A stretch of DNA of 58,741 bases from Hymenobacter guriensis (GCF_015773195.1 NZ_JADWYK010000023.1:1-58741); one strand, 5' to 3'; positions 8,033-15,823 are shown, counted from the first letter of the stretch. Notes: generated by a model not told the origin, from the sequence alone. Program-made: numbers and translations.

Positions 8033-8416
8033 CTAACTTTTGGGAACAACTATATACCAGCAGATATCCTTATCGTTCCACTTCATCTGGGCAGCCGGAA
8101 CTTCTTCCTGTACCTTCAGGAGGAGTTGCTGTACCAGCTGCTCGTCGGTAGCCGGCACCAGGCGCCTTCTCGGCTTTTTCGTAATCAGTGGGTGGCCGAT
8201 GCAAATGAATTTGCCAATCTCCTCCTCGCGCGCTTCACTGGTGCGCACGTTTACCGAAACCTCGGCCCCTTTCTTTTTGCGTAGGTCCGATAAGACGATG
8301 AGGGTACAGGCGGCGTATTTAGCACCCTCTACCATAACTTCCTTAGCAGGCGACAGGTCGAACCGCAGAAATAGGGCGGGGGGAGTTGGGGTCGAGGCGA
8401 TAAGTAGCTGGTTCAT
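8033..8416 (-). CDS. Hypothetical protein
   Basis: 127 residues from ATG 8416. Order: hydrophobic start MNQLLIASTPTPPALFLRFD, an alternating beta region (CTLIVLSDLRKKKGAEVSVN), a basic patch KKPRRR, a helix DEQLVQQLLLKVQEEVP, and a final strand ICWYIVVPKS. Soluble and mixed alpha/beta; no recognised family. It is monocistronic: a long hairpin follows, and its upstream neighbour on the strand is the LytTR regulator at 8621, after 204 nt holding a weaker hairpin (arms 8553-8560 and 8572-8579). Confidence 0.5.
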   Translation of the reverse strand: MNQLLIASTPTPPALFLRFDLSPAKEVMVEGAKYAACTLIVLSDLRKKKGAEVSVNVRTSEAREEEIGKFICIGHPLITKKPRRRLVPATDEQLVQQLLLKVQEEVPAAQMKWNDKDICWYIVVPKS

Positions 8417-8620
8417 AAACGGTGGAAGGAAGTAGAGGACGGTGCCTTCTGCTCAGCACCTAGTTGATCTGAGCGGAAGGCAAGACAAATGTGCCATCCT
8501 TATTCCACCCGCACCGGGAATTATGATGAGTCAACCAGAATTAGCGGTTGAGTTGCATTTAGAAGCGATTGAAATGCAAGCTATCTAGAATCATCAGCCG
8601 ATATAGGGCAGGAATTATAT

Positions 8621-9388
8621 CTATCCAAGGAAATTTAGACGCGCTTTTAGCTCGTTTTTGTACGTGCGGCTAACGGCAATATTTTCCTTGCCCACGATTA
8701 CGACGCTTTCCTCCAGGCCTTCCACAAAATTCAGATTGATGATAAAGCACCGGTGCGGCCGGATAAAGTACGCCGGCAGCCGCGGCAGTAAGTCTGTTAA
8801 GGTGGAGTTGAACATATACCGGCCAGTAGTCGTCACCAGCAGCATATAGTTGCCCTTTGTTTCAAAGTAGTGGATGTCGGCCAGGTTTACTTTTTTATAG
8901 CTGGTGTTGCTGTTCAGCATGCGCACCATCAGTGGATCTTGTAGCTGACCATTAGGTAAGGTTGAGGCCGTTTGGTCTGCCGGCAAGAAGTGCGGCGTGC
9001 TCGCATGAAGTACTGGGGGCTGGTTGGCTTTGGACAAGGCCAGGGAGACCGTCACGCGAAGCATATCATCGGTATACGGTTTCGTGATGAAGCCACTATG
9101 ATTCACCAACGTAGCACGCTTCAAGGTTTGCTCGTCTGTACTGGCTGTCAAAAACACGACTGGAGTACCAAACTGCCGGCGCACCTGCAGGGCCGTCGCA
9201 ATGCCGTCGCATTCCCCCTCGATGTTTATGTCCATGAGAACGAGATCCACTAGTTCGGTGCCTAGTACCCCAATGGCATCGTCACTATTATCCACCGGTT
9301 CGAGCGGCATGTGGCCCAGGCGCTTCAGCGTGCGGACAATGCCCTGAGCAATCATTATTTCATCTTCGACAATCAGGATGCGAGCCAT
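8621..9388 (-). CDS. LytTR-family response regulator
   Basis: Two-domain transcription regulator of the AlgR/LytR class. Start ATG 9388 gives MARILIVEDE directly at the receiver fold; the longer frame to 9430 adds only a Pro/His stretch. Receiver residues: acidic pocket E8/D9, phospho-acceptor D53 in LVLMDINIEG, T81 and K103 in ITKPYT. The LytTR DNA-binding domain follows at about 160-255 (YKKVNLADIHYFETKGNYML, FIRPHRCFIINL, ENIAVSRTYKNELK). Such regulators usually pair with a histidine kinase of the HisKA_2 or 5TM-LYT type; the TPR HisKA_2 kinase at 1766-3724 is the only candidate nearby. No kinase gene is adjacent. Confidence 0.9.
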   Translation of the reverse strand: MARILIVEDEIMIAQGIVRTLKRLGHMPLEPVDNSDDAIGVLGTELVDLVLMDINIEGECDGIATALQVRRQFGTPVVFLTASTDEQTLKRATLVNHSGFITKPYTDDMLRVTVSLALSKANQPPVLHASTPHFLPADQTASTLPNGQLQDPLMVRMLNSNTSYKKVNLADIHYFETKGNYMLLVTTTGRYMFNSTLTDLLPRLPAYFIRPHRCFIINLNFVEGLEESVVIVGKENIAVSRTYKNELKARLNFLG

Positions 9389-9570
9389 AGTAAGCGGAGG
9401 GTGATGTGGGACTCCTGGTTTGCTGGCCATGCAGATATACAGCCAGGTCCAGGCAAATTCAACTCAGGCGGGGATGGTACTTCTAGGCAGTTCAGGGCAA
9501 GGCTGCCTGTTGAGCCTTGCCCTGCCCGCTATTGTTACTTCTGAAGTTCGGGAGAGCTTGTCAGAGCAAA

Positions 9571-9595
9571 CCCCTCCCCTCCCCTCCCCTCCCCT
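9571..9595 (-). repeat. Five tandem CCCCT units (G-quadruplex motif on minus strand)
   Basis: CCCCT is repeated five times; the minus strand reads (AGGGG)5, a perfect four-run G-quadruplex sequence. It immediately follows and touches the stop codon of the ParB-like gene (stop 9594-9596), so it would be at the mRNA 3' end of the par operon and on the template during replication. Confidence 0.7.
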
Positions 9596-10064
9596 ATCGG
9601 GTTGGTTTCTTTTCGGGCTTTGGCTTCGCCAGTAATGCTGCAGGCAATGTCTGGTGGCGACGAAAGAAGTCAGCCAGCATAAAGTCCACCAGGTCTTGTT
9701 TGAGCACGTGGCGGGGAGCATCCTCCATCATGCTATCGATCTTTTGCACGTACTCGGACTTCACCTTTACTGTCAAATGCTCTAAAGGCTCGGCGGACGG
9801 CTTGGGTCCCCTTTTTTTCCCTACGGCCCCAATTGGAGTAGCAGCGGCTGGGCGAGCAGAGCTGGACTCGGCGCCCGGGACTTTTCTAGCGGGTGTGGTA
9901 GTTGGTTGCGGGGAGGGAGCAGTTGCTACTGGTTCAGCTGGGAGAGGTACGCTTTCCGGTTCCTCTGGCTCACTGCTGGCGGGAGGAAAGAAAACCCGTT
10001 TAGGTTTTGTACTGAGTTCTTTCGCCGTGGCAGTATCGGCGGCGGCTTTGTTTGTCGTGGCCAT
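9594..10064 (-). CDS. ParB-like plasmid partition partner (disordered N-terminus, RHH-like C-terminus)
   Basis: 156 residues. The first 90 are Pro/Ala/Ser-rich and disordered; a basic KKRGPKPS linker follows. The last 60 fold as a short strand and two helices, LEHLTVKVKSEYVQKIDSMM then RHVLKQDLVDFMLADFFRRH, as in ribbon-helix-helix partition proteins. It starts 11 nt after parA on the same strand, the normal position for the centromere-binding partner of a plasmid ParA. Its binding sites are probably the TTTACT/AGTAAA palindromes between parA and rep. The protein at 13149-13523 has the same architecture. Confidence 0.7.
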   Translation of the reverse strand: MATTNKAAADTATAKELSTKPKRVFFPPASSEPEEPESVPLPAEPVATAPSPQPTTTPARKVPGAESSSARPAAATPIGAVGKKRGPKPSAEPLEHLTVKVKSEYVQKIDSMMEDAPRHVLKQDLVDFMLADFFRRHQTLPAALLAKPKPEKKPTR

Positions 10065-10075
10065 GGTGTTAGGTC

Positions 10076-10909
10076 TTAGCGAACTGCTTCTACAAGTTTG
10101 GTCGTCAGGGCGTAGTAATCATCCTTCACCCTGGATAATGTCGTGACGTCATGAATAATGCGGCCTTCTTCCTGAGCGGCTTCTACCATCCGATCTTCCC
10201 GCACATAACCCAATACTTTATCCCGGCCAAACTGCTCGGTAACTAACTGCTCAATTTTATTGACCGCATTCTCGTGCGGTTTGTGGCGGATTTTGGGGTT
10301 GTAGCGCATAATGCCAACTCCGGCGAACTGCAGATTTGGATTAACTGAGTCCCGTACATCTTCAACCGCCTCGAAAATGTTCTTAATGCCATCGTAGCTG
10401 AAGGTGGCAGCCAGGGAGGTTACAAAGAAGAAGTCAGCAGCGGCTAGGGCCAGATAAGTGAACAAGGACATCTGCGGGGGGCAATCCAGGAGCACGTAGT
10501 CATAGTGGGGGCGCAGGGGACGGATTGCTTTGCGTAGGAGCTGGGGCATTTCAGGCTTTTTGCTTAGCCCTTTCTCATACTGTTCCATGATGTAGGACGC
10601 GGGCACAAAATGCAGCGTTTTATCCACTAGGTCCGGGTTCGTTGAGGAGTAGGCCAACACTGCATCTGCCAGCGTAGTCGAACCGGACAATACATCCCCG
10701 ATGTGCAGTTCAATAGCTTCGAGGGCGCCGGGTTCCTTACCAATAAGATGCTTGGTCAGGTTAGCCTGGGGATCCAGATCAATCAGGAGTACTCGATGGC
10801 CAAGCTCAGCGAGCTGAGCACCCAGGGCAACAGTGGTAGTAGTTTTACAAACTCCTCCTTTGTTGTTGGTAATGGCAATAACCCGGCAGACGTGGGGTAC
10901 TTCGCTCAT
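10076..10909 (-). CDS. parA: ParA-family partition ATPase
   Basis: Plasmid-segregation ATPase that forms dynamic nucleoid-bound gradients. Start ATG 10909 (MSEVPHVCRVIAITNNKGG) is preferred over an in-frame TTG at 10921. The deviant Walker A box reads KGGVCKTTT at residues 17-25: the invariant lysines K17 and K22 are present, but the usual Gly before the catalytic Lys is Cys21. Walker A' (YVLLDCPPQ) and Walker B-like LLIDLDPQANL follow, along with the GVGIMRYNPK and EQFGRDKVLGYVRED segments typical of the family. The N-terminus lacks a DNA-binding extension (type Ib-like size, 277 aa). The partner gene lies immediately downstream, and the palindromic region upstream should be the operator and centromere. 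Confidence 0.93.
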   Translation of the reverse strand: MSEVPHVCRVIAITNNKGGVCKTTTTVALGAQLAELGHRVLLIDLDPQANLTKHLIGKEPGALEAIELHIGDVLSGSTTLADAVLAYSSTNPDLVDKTLHFVPASYIMEQYEKGLSKKPEMPQLLRKAIRPLRPHYDYVLLDCPPQMSLFTYLALAAADFFFVTSLAATFSYDGIKNIFEAVEDVRDSVNPNLQFAGVGIMRYNPKIRHKPHENAVNKIEQLVTEQFGRDKVLGYVREDRMVEAAQEEGRIIHDVTTLSRVKDDYYALTTKLVEAVR

Positions 10910-10947
10910 GGCAGAAATCAATTAATAAGACTTGCTTTGTGTACCGT

Positions 10948-10971
10948 GTAAACTTAGTACACCTAGTTTAC
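10948..10971. promoter_or_regulatory. Palindromic site upstream of parA (GTAAACT...AGTTTAC)
   Basis: Inverted 7-mers at 10948-10954 and 10965-10971. This is the parA-proximal member of a family of TTTACT/AGTAAA half-sites filling the AT-rich 10922-11240 region, at 39-62 nt before the parA ATG, where an autoregulatory operator would sit. Confidence 0.6.
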
Positions 10972-10990
10972 AAAAACAAGCAAGTATATT

Positions 10991-11014
10991 TTACTTACTC
11001 AGTATACTAAGTAA
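10991..11014. promoter_or_regulatory. Second palindromic site, TTACTTA...TAAGTAA
   Basis: Inverted 7-mers TTACTTA (10991-10997) and TAAGTAA (11008-11014) surround AGTATACT. Same half-site logic as its neighbours, so probably bound by the same par protein. Confidence 0.5.
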
Positions 11015-11072
11015 TATAGGCAATATTAGTATGTTATTATTACCTGACTTTTATAAATTATAAAGTTATATT

Positions 11073-11089
11073 AGTTTACTAAGTAAACT
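11073..11089. promoter_or_regulatory. Perfect 17-bp palindrome AGTTTACT-A-AGTAAACT
   Basis: Eight-base arms on a single central base, the cleanest copy of the TTTACT/AGTAAA dyad. A further near copy, GTTTACTTAGTAAG, starts at 11101. Repeated short dyads in an AT-rich gap beside parA are the usual form of a plasmid centromere (parS). Confidence 0.65.
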
Positions 11090-11162
11090 GAGTAATGTAT
11101 GTTTACTTAGTAAGCTCTATAAGTCTAATAAGGGGAGGCGAGCCCGGCAGAATGATCGATCA

Positions 11163-11240
11163 GAATAGTTGATATACTCGGTAAACAAGGACTATTTAGT
11201 ATACCAAGTATTCCTTGTTTACCGAGTATATCAACTATTC
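11163..11240. repeat. 29-bp perfect inverted repeat overlapping the 3' end of rep
   Basis: Arms 11163-11191 and 11212-11240 are exact reverse complements, with a 20-nt AT-rich loop that itself carries TTTAGTATACC. The right arm includes the last two codons and stop of the initiator gene (stop 11235-11237). It may act as the rep terminator, or be part of the centromere because the arms include GGTAAAC half-sites. Confidence 0.8.
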
Positions 11241-12230
11241 TTTCTTAGGCGCTTTCTTGCTTGCGTCTACCAGGCCTAGGATGGTCAGGAGCATACCACC
11301 GGCGTTGGACTTGACCTTGACCTCACCCGTACGAACCTGGTGGGCAAACTTGAACAGGTTTTTAAGGTGAGCCGGAGAGCTTAATATCTGGTGACGGATT
11401 TTTTCCTGAAAAACACCCATTTCATCCAGGAAGCGTTCCGCGCTTTCCATTTGCTGATGTGAAATGCCAGCGGGAGCAGGGGAAGGTAATTTGTGGGAGT
11501 TGCCAAAATCAAGCTGCAGGTTGTAAGCTTTATTTTCAATCGTGAAGGCAAAGCCAGTATAGGCCTTGCCGGTTTTTTCAAGCTTTAAAGCAATATGCAA
11601 ATCCGTTAGCTGATTTATTTGTCGGATTGATCTATCCAGCACTTGCTGCTTGAAAGTGCCAAAGCGGGCGTAGGATTCATTACCGTCCTTATCAATCATG
11701 CCCAGCATCTGCTTGAATTCGTACAGATCAAAATTCTGCGTCTGGGGTTTATCTTTCCACATCGAACATATCTGGTAAATACGTTTGGCGTATTTACTGG
11801 AGAGCTTTAAAACGGCTTGTAACTCGTAGGAAGTAAAGTTGCCTTTTAAATCAAATAGCAGGGGCAGGATTTTTTCCGATAAGGTAACTTCAATGGTTGC
11901 CTTGCCTTCATGGTAGTCCACGGACTGAAACATCCACACCTGACGCTTGATCTCATGCAGGGTGACTTCAAATACCCGCGAGCCCATCTCTTTCGTGGCA
12001 TCGTAGAGATATTTGGTGTTGTAGTTGTTACCCGTCAACTTGGCCAGCTCGCTGACGTGGAGCAGGTAGGTCAGGTCCTTGGAATCAGCTCGCAGCTTGG
12101 AGAGCAGGAAGAACAGAAAGTCGAGTTGAATTTCTGAGTAATCATACTTGGCCAGCGTGAGGGCATTGTGCTGCCGGATCTGCAATTGCTTTGGCGCCTC
12201 AGCTACTGGAGCTTGTACCTGGTTCGACAT
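11235..12230 (-). CDS. Rep_3-family plasmid replication initiator
   Basis: Initiator protein (331 aa) that binds iterons and opens the origin. Start ATG 12230 (MSNQVQAPVAEAP) is preferred over the M eight codons upstream. The family pattern of two winged-helix domains is visible: IRQHNALTLAKYDYSEIQLD and LFFLLSKLRADSKDL in domain 1, MGSRVFEVTLHEIKRQVWMF, then SYELQAVLKLSSKYAKRIYQ and FKQMLGMIDKDG, FKQQVLDRSIRQIN in domain 2. A Lys-rich tail ends the protein. Upstream (12250-12670) lie the iterons, DnaA box and one copy of the shared 20-bp dyad. The stop codon lies in a 29-bp inverted repeat. Confidence 0.93.
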   Translation of the reverse strand: MSNQVQAPVAEAPKQLQIRQHNALTLAKYDYSEIQLDFLFFLLSKLRADSKDLTYLLHVSELAKLTGNNYNTKYLYDATKEMGSRVFEVTLHEIKRQVWMFQSVDYHEGKATIEVTLSEKILPLLFDLKGNFTSYELQAVLKLSSKYAKRIYQICSMWKDKPQTQNFDLYEFKQMLGMIDKDGNESYARFGTFKQQVLDRSIRQINQLTDLHIALKLEKTGKAYTGFAFTIENKAYNLQLDFGNSHKLPSPAPAGISHQQMESAERFLDEMGVFQEKIRHQILSSPAHLKNLFKFAHQVRTGEVKVKSNAGGMLLTILGLVDASKKAPKKE

Positions 12231-12262
12231 GGGGTAAGTAGTTGATGGTCGCACAAGTATAC

Positions 12263-12397
12263 GAAGTGTAAGACGAAAAACAGCATCTTACACTTGTTAG
12301 ATCTAATGGCAGGGAAACGGAACCGCCTTGGCTACAAAATATGCCTAACTAAACCTTACACTTGGCTTAGTCAAGAGCCAACTAAACCTTACACTTG
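12263..12397. repeat. Dispersed iterons at the rep promoter
   Basis: Copies of CTTACACTTG occur at 12287-12296, 12355-12364 and 12388-12397, with a partial inverted copy GAAGTGTAAG at 12263-12272. They lie immediately upstream of the rep start, unevenly spaced, and two are preceded by ACTAAAC. In iteron plasmids such promoter copies let Rep repress its own transcription. Confidence 0.75.
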
Positions 12398-12405
12398 AGT
12401 GGATA

Positions 12406-12425
12406 TGCAATCAAAATTAATCGCA
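12406..12425 (-). promoter_or_regulatory. Shared 20-bp dyad operator, site A (rep)
   Basis: On the minus strand this reads TGCGATTAATTTTGATTGCA, fitting consensus YGCRATTAAYTNTDRTTGCA found at five other places in the window. It is 176 nt upstream of the rep ATG, beyond the promoter iterons. The half-sites TGCRAT and ATTGCA are inverted, so a dimeric regulator is expected. Confidence 0.65.
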
Positions 12426-12537
12426 TTAAACGTTGATAAGCAACCACATAACGGCCACTCGCCCCCTGAATCAAGAAGTGAAACCCGGTATTATGAAAGA
12501 ATTGAAGGCAAAATTGGACTCATGAGGCAAGTGTAAG

Positions 12538-12546
12538 TGTGGATAA
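12538..12546 (-). promoter_or_regulatory. DnaA box
   Basis: The minus strand reads TTATCCACA, a perfect match to the bacterial DnaA consensus, overlapping an inverted iteron (12528-12537) end to end and 5 nt before the tandem iteron array. The position supports a DnaA-assisted iteron origin. Confidence 0.75.
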
Positions 12547-12551
12547 GTGGT

Positions 12552-12672
12552 CTTACACTTGCCCAACTAGAACTTACACTTGCCAAAACGAAAGCTTACA
12601 CTTGCCCAACGAAAGCTTACACTTGCCCAACGAAAACTTACACTTACCCAACTAAAGCTTACACTTGCCTGT
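12552..12672 (+). repeat. oriV iteron array: six tandem 21-bp repeats
   Basis: The core CTTACACTTG recurs at 12552, 12573, 12595, 12616, 12637 (last base A) and 12658, spaced 21, 22, 21, 21 and 21 nt, i.e. two helical turns. The full unit is the core followed by CCCAACGAAAG with small changes. With the DnaA box on one side and the AT-rich stretch at 12838-12890 on the other, this is the replication origin served by the adjacent Rep_3 protein. Confidence 0.92.
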
Positions 12673-12837
12673 TCAAAATATCTGATTTACAGCAGCTTAC
12701 AAGGCCCTACAAATAAGACAAATAGTTACAAATTCCACAACGTTGTGATTCGCGCAAGGAAAAAAAGCTTTTAGGGCTGCTGGAGATCAGCAGCAAGGCA
12801 AAGCGGCGCAGCCCAAACAATATGCCCGGTCCCATAT

Positions 12838-12890
12838 TATGAGATTGCACTATTCAAATATTAATTATAATTATATAACGCAACCAGAAA
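12838..12890. other. AT-rich stretch, candidate DNA unwinding element of oriV
   Basis: This stretch is almost entirely A and T apart from a short GAGATTGCAC (for example CAAATATTAATTATAATTAT), in contrast to the GC-rich flanks. It lies about 165 nt beyond the last iteron. Iteron origins need such an element for melting; no coding frame is present. Confidence 0.55.
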
Positions 12891-13148
12891 CAGCTACTCA
12901 CCACCTTCTAGTAGCGGATAACCAAGCCCGGAGAATATCCTTACTCATAATAGCCATTTTTCCGGCCTAGAAGACACGAACACCCCTAAAGTGACTGGGG
13001 AGTACGTTCAGGCCCCCTGCCCTCGCCAGGGGGCCGAAAAGCCGAAAAAACGCTGTACCTCGGTTGACGCCCAAACGCACACCGGGATACAGCGTGGATC
13101 GGGGCACAGGCCAGGAGAAGTAAAGGCTACCCGACAACCCCTGGGCAG

Positions 13149-13523
13149 CTACGGCAGGATGGAGGCGGGGAAGTCCATGCCCTTCTTTTTCAGGCGCAGC
13201 AGCAGCTCAGTGACGGCCTGGTCCACCAAATCCTGTTGGCTGCGGCGGGTACCATCCTGCTGTTCGAGCATGAGAGCCGCATAGCGAATGCCCCAGTCCA
13301 GGGGTTGAGACAGCCGGTAGGCTTGGCCAACGCGCTCGGTGGGGGAGGGGGGGGGTACGGCTTTGCGTTTCGTCGAACTACCCGATCGGCCAGCAGCGAC
13401 CGGGTCAGGAAAGCTGCCTTCGGCCGCGGGGGTAGCCAAAGAGGCATCAGTGTCCGGGTGAGCTGCGCTTGGGGGAGAAGTGACTTGATCAGGAGAAGAT
13501 GTGGGAGTTTGCATAACGGTCAT
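13149..13523 (-). CDS. Small plasmid protein with disordered N-terminus and helical C-terminus
   Basis: About 124 residues from ATG 13523 (alternative ATG 13514). The N-terminal 60 residues are Pro/Ser/Thr-rich; then a basic STKRKAVPPPSPTERVGQAY and two helices, DWGIRYAALMLEQQDGTRRS and QQDLVDQAVTELLLRLKKKG. The plan is the same as in the ParB-like protein at 9594-10064, whose helix also reads (K)QDLVDxxL. It may be a second RHH-type DNA-binding protein acting at the origin or in copy control. It is alone between the origin and the mob block, followed on its strand by the oriV region. Confidence 0.55.
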   Translation of the reverse strand: MTVMQTPTSSPDQVTSPPSAAHPDTDASLATPAAEGSFPDPVAAGRSGSSTKRKAVPPPSPTERVGQAYRLSQPLDWGIRYAALMLEQQDGTRRSQQDLVDQAVTELLLRLKKKGMDFPASILP

Positions 13524-13772
13524 AAACAGTGAGGCCGGCAAATGGCCAATTGAGTTGGGCAACAAAGTAAGGTAAATCCGACATACGGGCAACCAGGGCG
13601 ACCGAGGCGCCAGCTTCGCACTCGTGAGCGCGCACGTATCAGGCGCGCCTGTACACGTAAGGCGCGCGCACAACCCCAGCAAGCCAATACCTGGAAGGAA
13701 GGCAGTAGTACAAAACAAGCAAGGGAAGAAATCAAGCAGAAACGAGGAAAAGAAGGAAGTCCAAAAAAGCAC

Positions 13773-15007
13773 AAAATCCGAATTGCGAGCCCTGCGCTTT
13801 TAGACTACTTTATGCCAAGTGTAAGGTTTAGTTTGTACTGCTTACTTGCCTACTGCTTGGGATGCAACTAGGCTATTTTAGTTTTTGTGCCTTGTGGAAA
13901 GTTTGGGGTCGCGCGCCCGATCACACGTACCCACGCAGGCGTGCACGCACGTACGCGGGCGTAGCGCGATGCGTAGGCGGTCAAGTGCACAGGTAGGTAC
14001 TGGCACACATGCAAACCAGTCGTCGGGAGCAGTAAAGCGAGAAGGTTTGCTAGTAGCTTTTCAAGCTAGGCTAAGAAGCTCCAGTTTCTGCAGCCGCCGC
14101 AGGAATAGCATCCCGCGTAGGAGTACGCGTATAGGCGCACCTGAATACCCGTGCCTGAACGTGTGCTCAGGCACGAACTGCTGAGCAGACTGGCTGGCGA
14201 GTAGCCAGGTCAGCCATAACGTCGAATCAGCCAAGTGTAAGCTTTCGTTTGGACGGAGTTGCGACCAAGTGTAAGTTTTCGTTTGGGGCACAACCCGACT
14301 CCGGCAACGGGAGGCGAGTGTCATTGCAGCAACCAAACCCCGAGCGAGGTAGGGCAGAGGCGAGGGGCAGGGCTGAAGCGCAGGAAGAACTTCCCAACCA
14401 AGTGTATTCACCGGGCCGGGAACAAGGTTACTGCCGTTTCGGAAGCGACCACAGCAGCCAGGGTGTAGGTGCAGGCTACTAGCGCATCGGCAGCTGGGGT
14501 CGTGAGGATGAACAGTCGGGCATCACAGGTGCGTGTGAGGCGGTGAGTGCGTAAGCGAGCCCGCAGGTACGGGCCACGGGGACAGGAGCACGACACCCTC
14601 TACCAAGCAGGCACTGGCAGCACCCGTGACCAGGCCCCAATACAGCCGGCTTCAGCAGCTGGAGGGCTGGCAGGAATTGGGACAGCAGCTAGGGCAGTAA
14701 GGCAACCCGCTCGGAGCAGATCCAGGCAACCCTACTGACCCGGCTGACAGCGCAGGCGGATAGCCTAGCTCTATTGGCCTAAACAGGCGCTAAGCATAGT
14801 TAGCAAGAGGGGCATCACATACTCCACGCTAAAGCGATGGTAGTCAGTGATTTAGAGCGAAAATCAGAGATTTTCTGACACCAAAAGTTAGTATATAGTT
14901 GTTAATCAGTGTATTGTAAGGTGTCATCCCCAAAGGAATTGATACAATTTGCCCAATTCACCATTGATATTAAAATTAATTGCATACTTTTCCCTGCAAA
15001 TTACTAA
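13773..15007. other. 1.2-kb non-coding region with distal iterons and palindromes (oriT candidate)
   Basis: No convincing gene. Inverted iteron cores CAAGTGTAAG occur at 13816-13825, 14232-14241 and 14266-14275, with a partial copy near 14398. GC palindromes include GCGTGCACGC (13939-13948) and a 9-bp stem at 14150-14158/14167-14175. Nearest the mob genes, AAAATC-AGA-GATTTT and the pair TGACACC (14876-14882)/GGTGTCA (14920-14926) lie in AT-rich sequence. By position this last part is the most likely transfer origin, since the relaxase operon starts at 15008, but no known nick sequence was recognised. Confidence 0.5.
14965..14984 (-). promoter_or_regulatory. Shared dyad operator, site B (mob operon; one degenerate half)
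   Basis: The minus strand reads TGCAATTAATTTTAATATCA: the left half and centre fit the shared consensus exactly, the right half is degraded. It lies 24 nt before the first mob gene start at 15008, so a bound protein would cover the promoter region. Confidence 0.5.
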
Positions 15008-15823
15008 ATGTCAGCCGTATTAGCGGCACCAACTTGCGTATTTATGACTCCTAATACCGTTGATTCCCCGCCTGACCACCAGAAGCGTAAACGCCGCCTT
15101 TCAAGCGCCCGCAAGCAGGTGTACCTGACGCACGAAGCCCATGGTTTAATGGTGCCAGCAGCTACCGCACTGGGGGTGACGGCCTCGGAATATGCCTCTG
15201 CGGCCATCACCTATTTTGCCCAGCGAGGCCTCGATCCAGTGAAGAATCAGGAGCGCGAAGGCATTGCCATTCAACGCCGGTTAGGGGAAGTAGAGGAGTT
15301 AGTCGTCAAGCTCGGTAACCGACTCTTTGGCTGGCTGACCCAGCACGAAAAGAACGTGAACCGCTCGGCCGAGTACTTGCACCGGGGCCTGTTTGGCTTC
15401 CTGCGCGGTCACGAAAAGAGCTTGTTTTCGTACCTCGAAACGCAGGGCAACCACGTACATGAACACCTCAGCGACCAGGAGGAACTGTTCCTGCTGCCAC
15501 TCATGCGGGAGCTGCTATTGACCAACGTAGAGGCCCTATACGGCCGGCGCCTGGGCGAGCAGATTATGCTGAAAGTGCTGGGCCGGGACCTAGCCGAATA
15601 CCCCAGCAAGCACCAGGAATTCAACCAGCGCCGGGATGCCGACATGAAGCAACGCCTCGATGCGTTCATCAGCAAACTCCTTCCGCCGCTACCACCAGGC
15701 AAGACCGCACCCCCACTAACGCCGGTGCCGGAACGGCCCCATCTAACCGGTAAAGCAGACCCGAAAGCGGCGAAGGCGGCTGTTGAAACAGAGCCCAAGA
15801 CACCTTCGGCAGAGACGTTTTAG
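15008..15823 (+). CDS. BfmA/BtgA-like mobilisation accessory protein
   Basis: 271 residues. The conserved core is residues 35-125: KQVYLTHEAHGLMVPAATAL, GVTASEYASAAITYFAQRGL, DPVKN, then RLGEVEELVVKLGNRLFGWL and TQHEKN. This is the order found in BfmA/BtgA proteins, which bind oriT as RHH-like accessory factors to the relaxase. The middle (RHLHRGLFGFLRGHEKS-like and HEHLSDQEELFLLPLMRELL) is longer than the classical 150-200 aa family, and the C-terminus is Pro/Lys-rich. An alternative ATG is at 15044. It starts the mob operon; the relaxase follows after 17 nt, which supports the role. Confidence 0.75.
   Translation: MSAVLAAPTCVFMTPNTVDSPPDHQKRKRRLSSARKQVYLTHEAHGLMVPAATALGVTASEYASAAITYFAQRGLDPVKNQEREGIAIQRRLGEVEELVVKLGNRLFGWLTQHEKNVNRSAEYLHRGLFGFLRGHEKSLFSYLETQGNHVHEHLSDQEELFLLPLMRELLLTNVEALYGRRLGEQIMLKVLGRDLAEYPSKHQEFNQRRDADMKQRLDAFISKLLPPLPPGKTAPPLTPVPERPHLTGKADPKAAKAAVETEPKTPSAETF

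Noticed and set aside
12580..12774. 64-residue ORF with KLTLAQR repeats
   Set aside because: It is a translation of the 21-bp iterons; the frame is open only because the repeat unit is a multiple of three.
13885..14738. Several 60-115 residue ORFs in the gap before the mob operon
   Set aside because: They overlap each other on both strands, translate iterons and palindromes, and have no protein-like composition.
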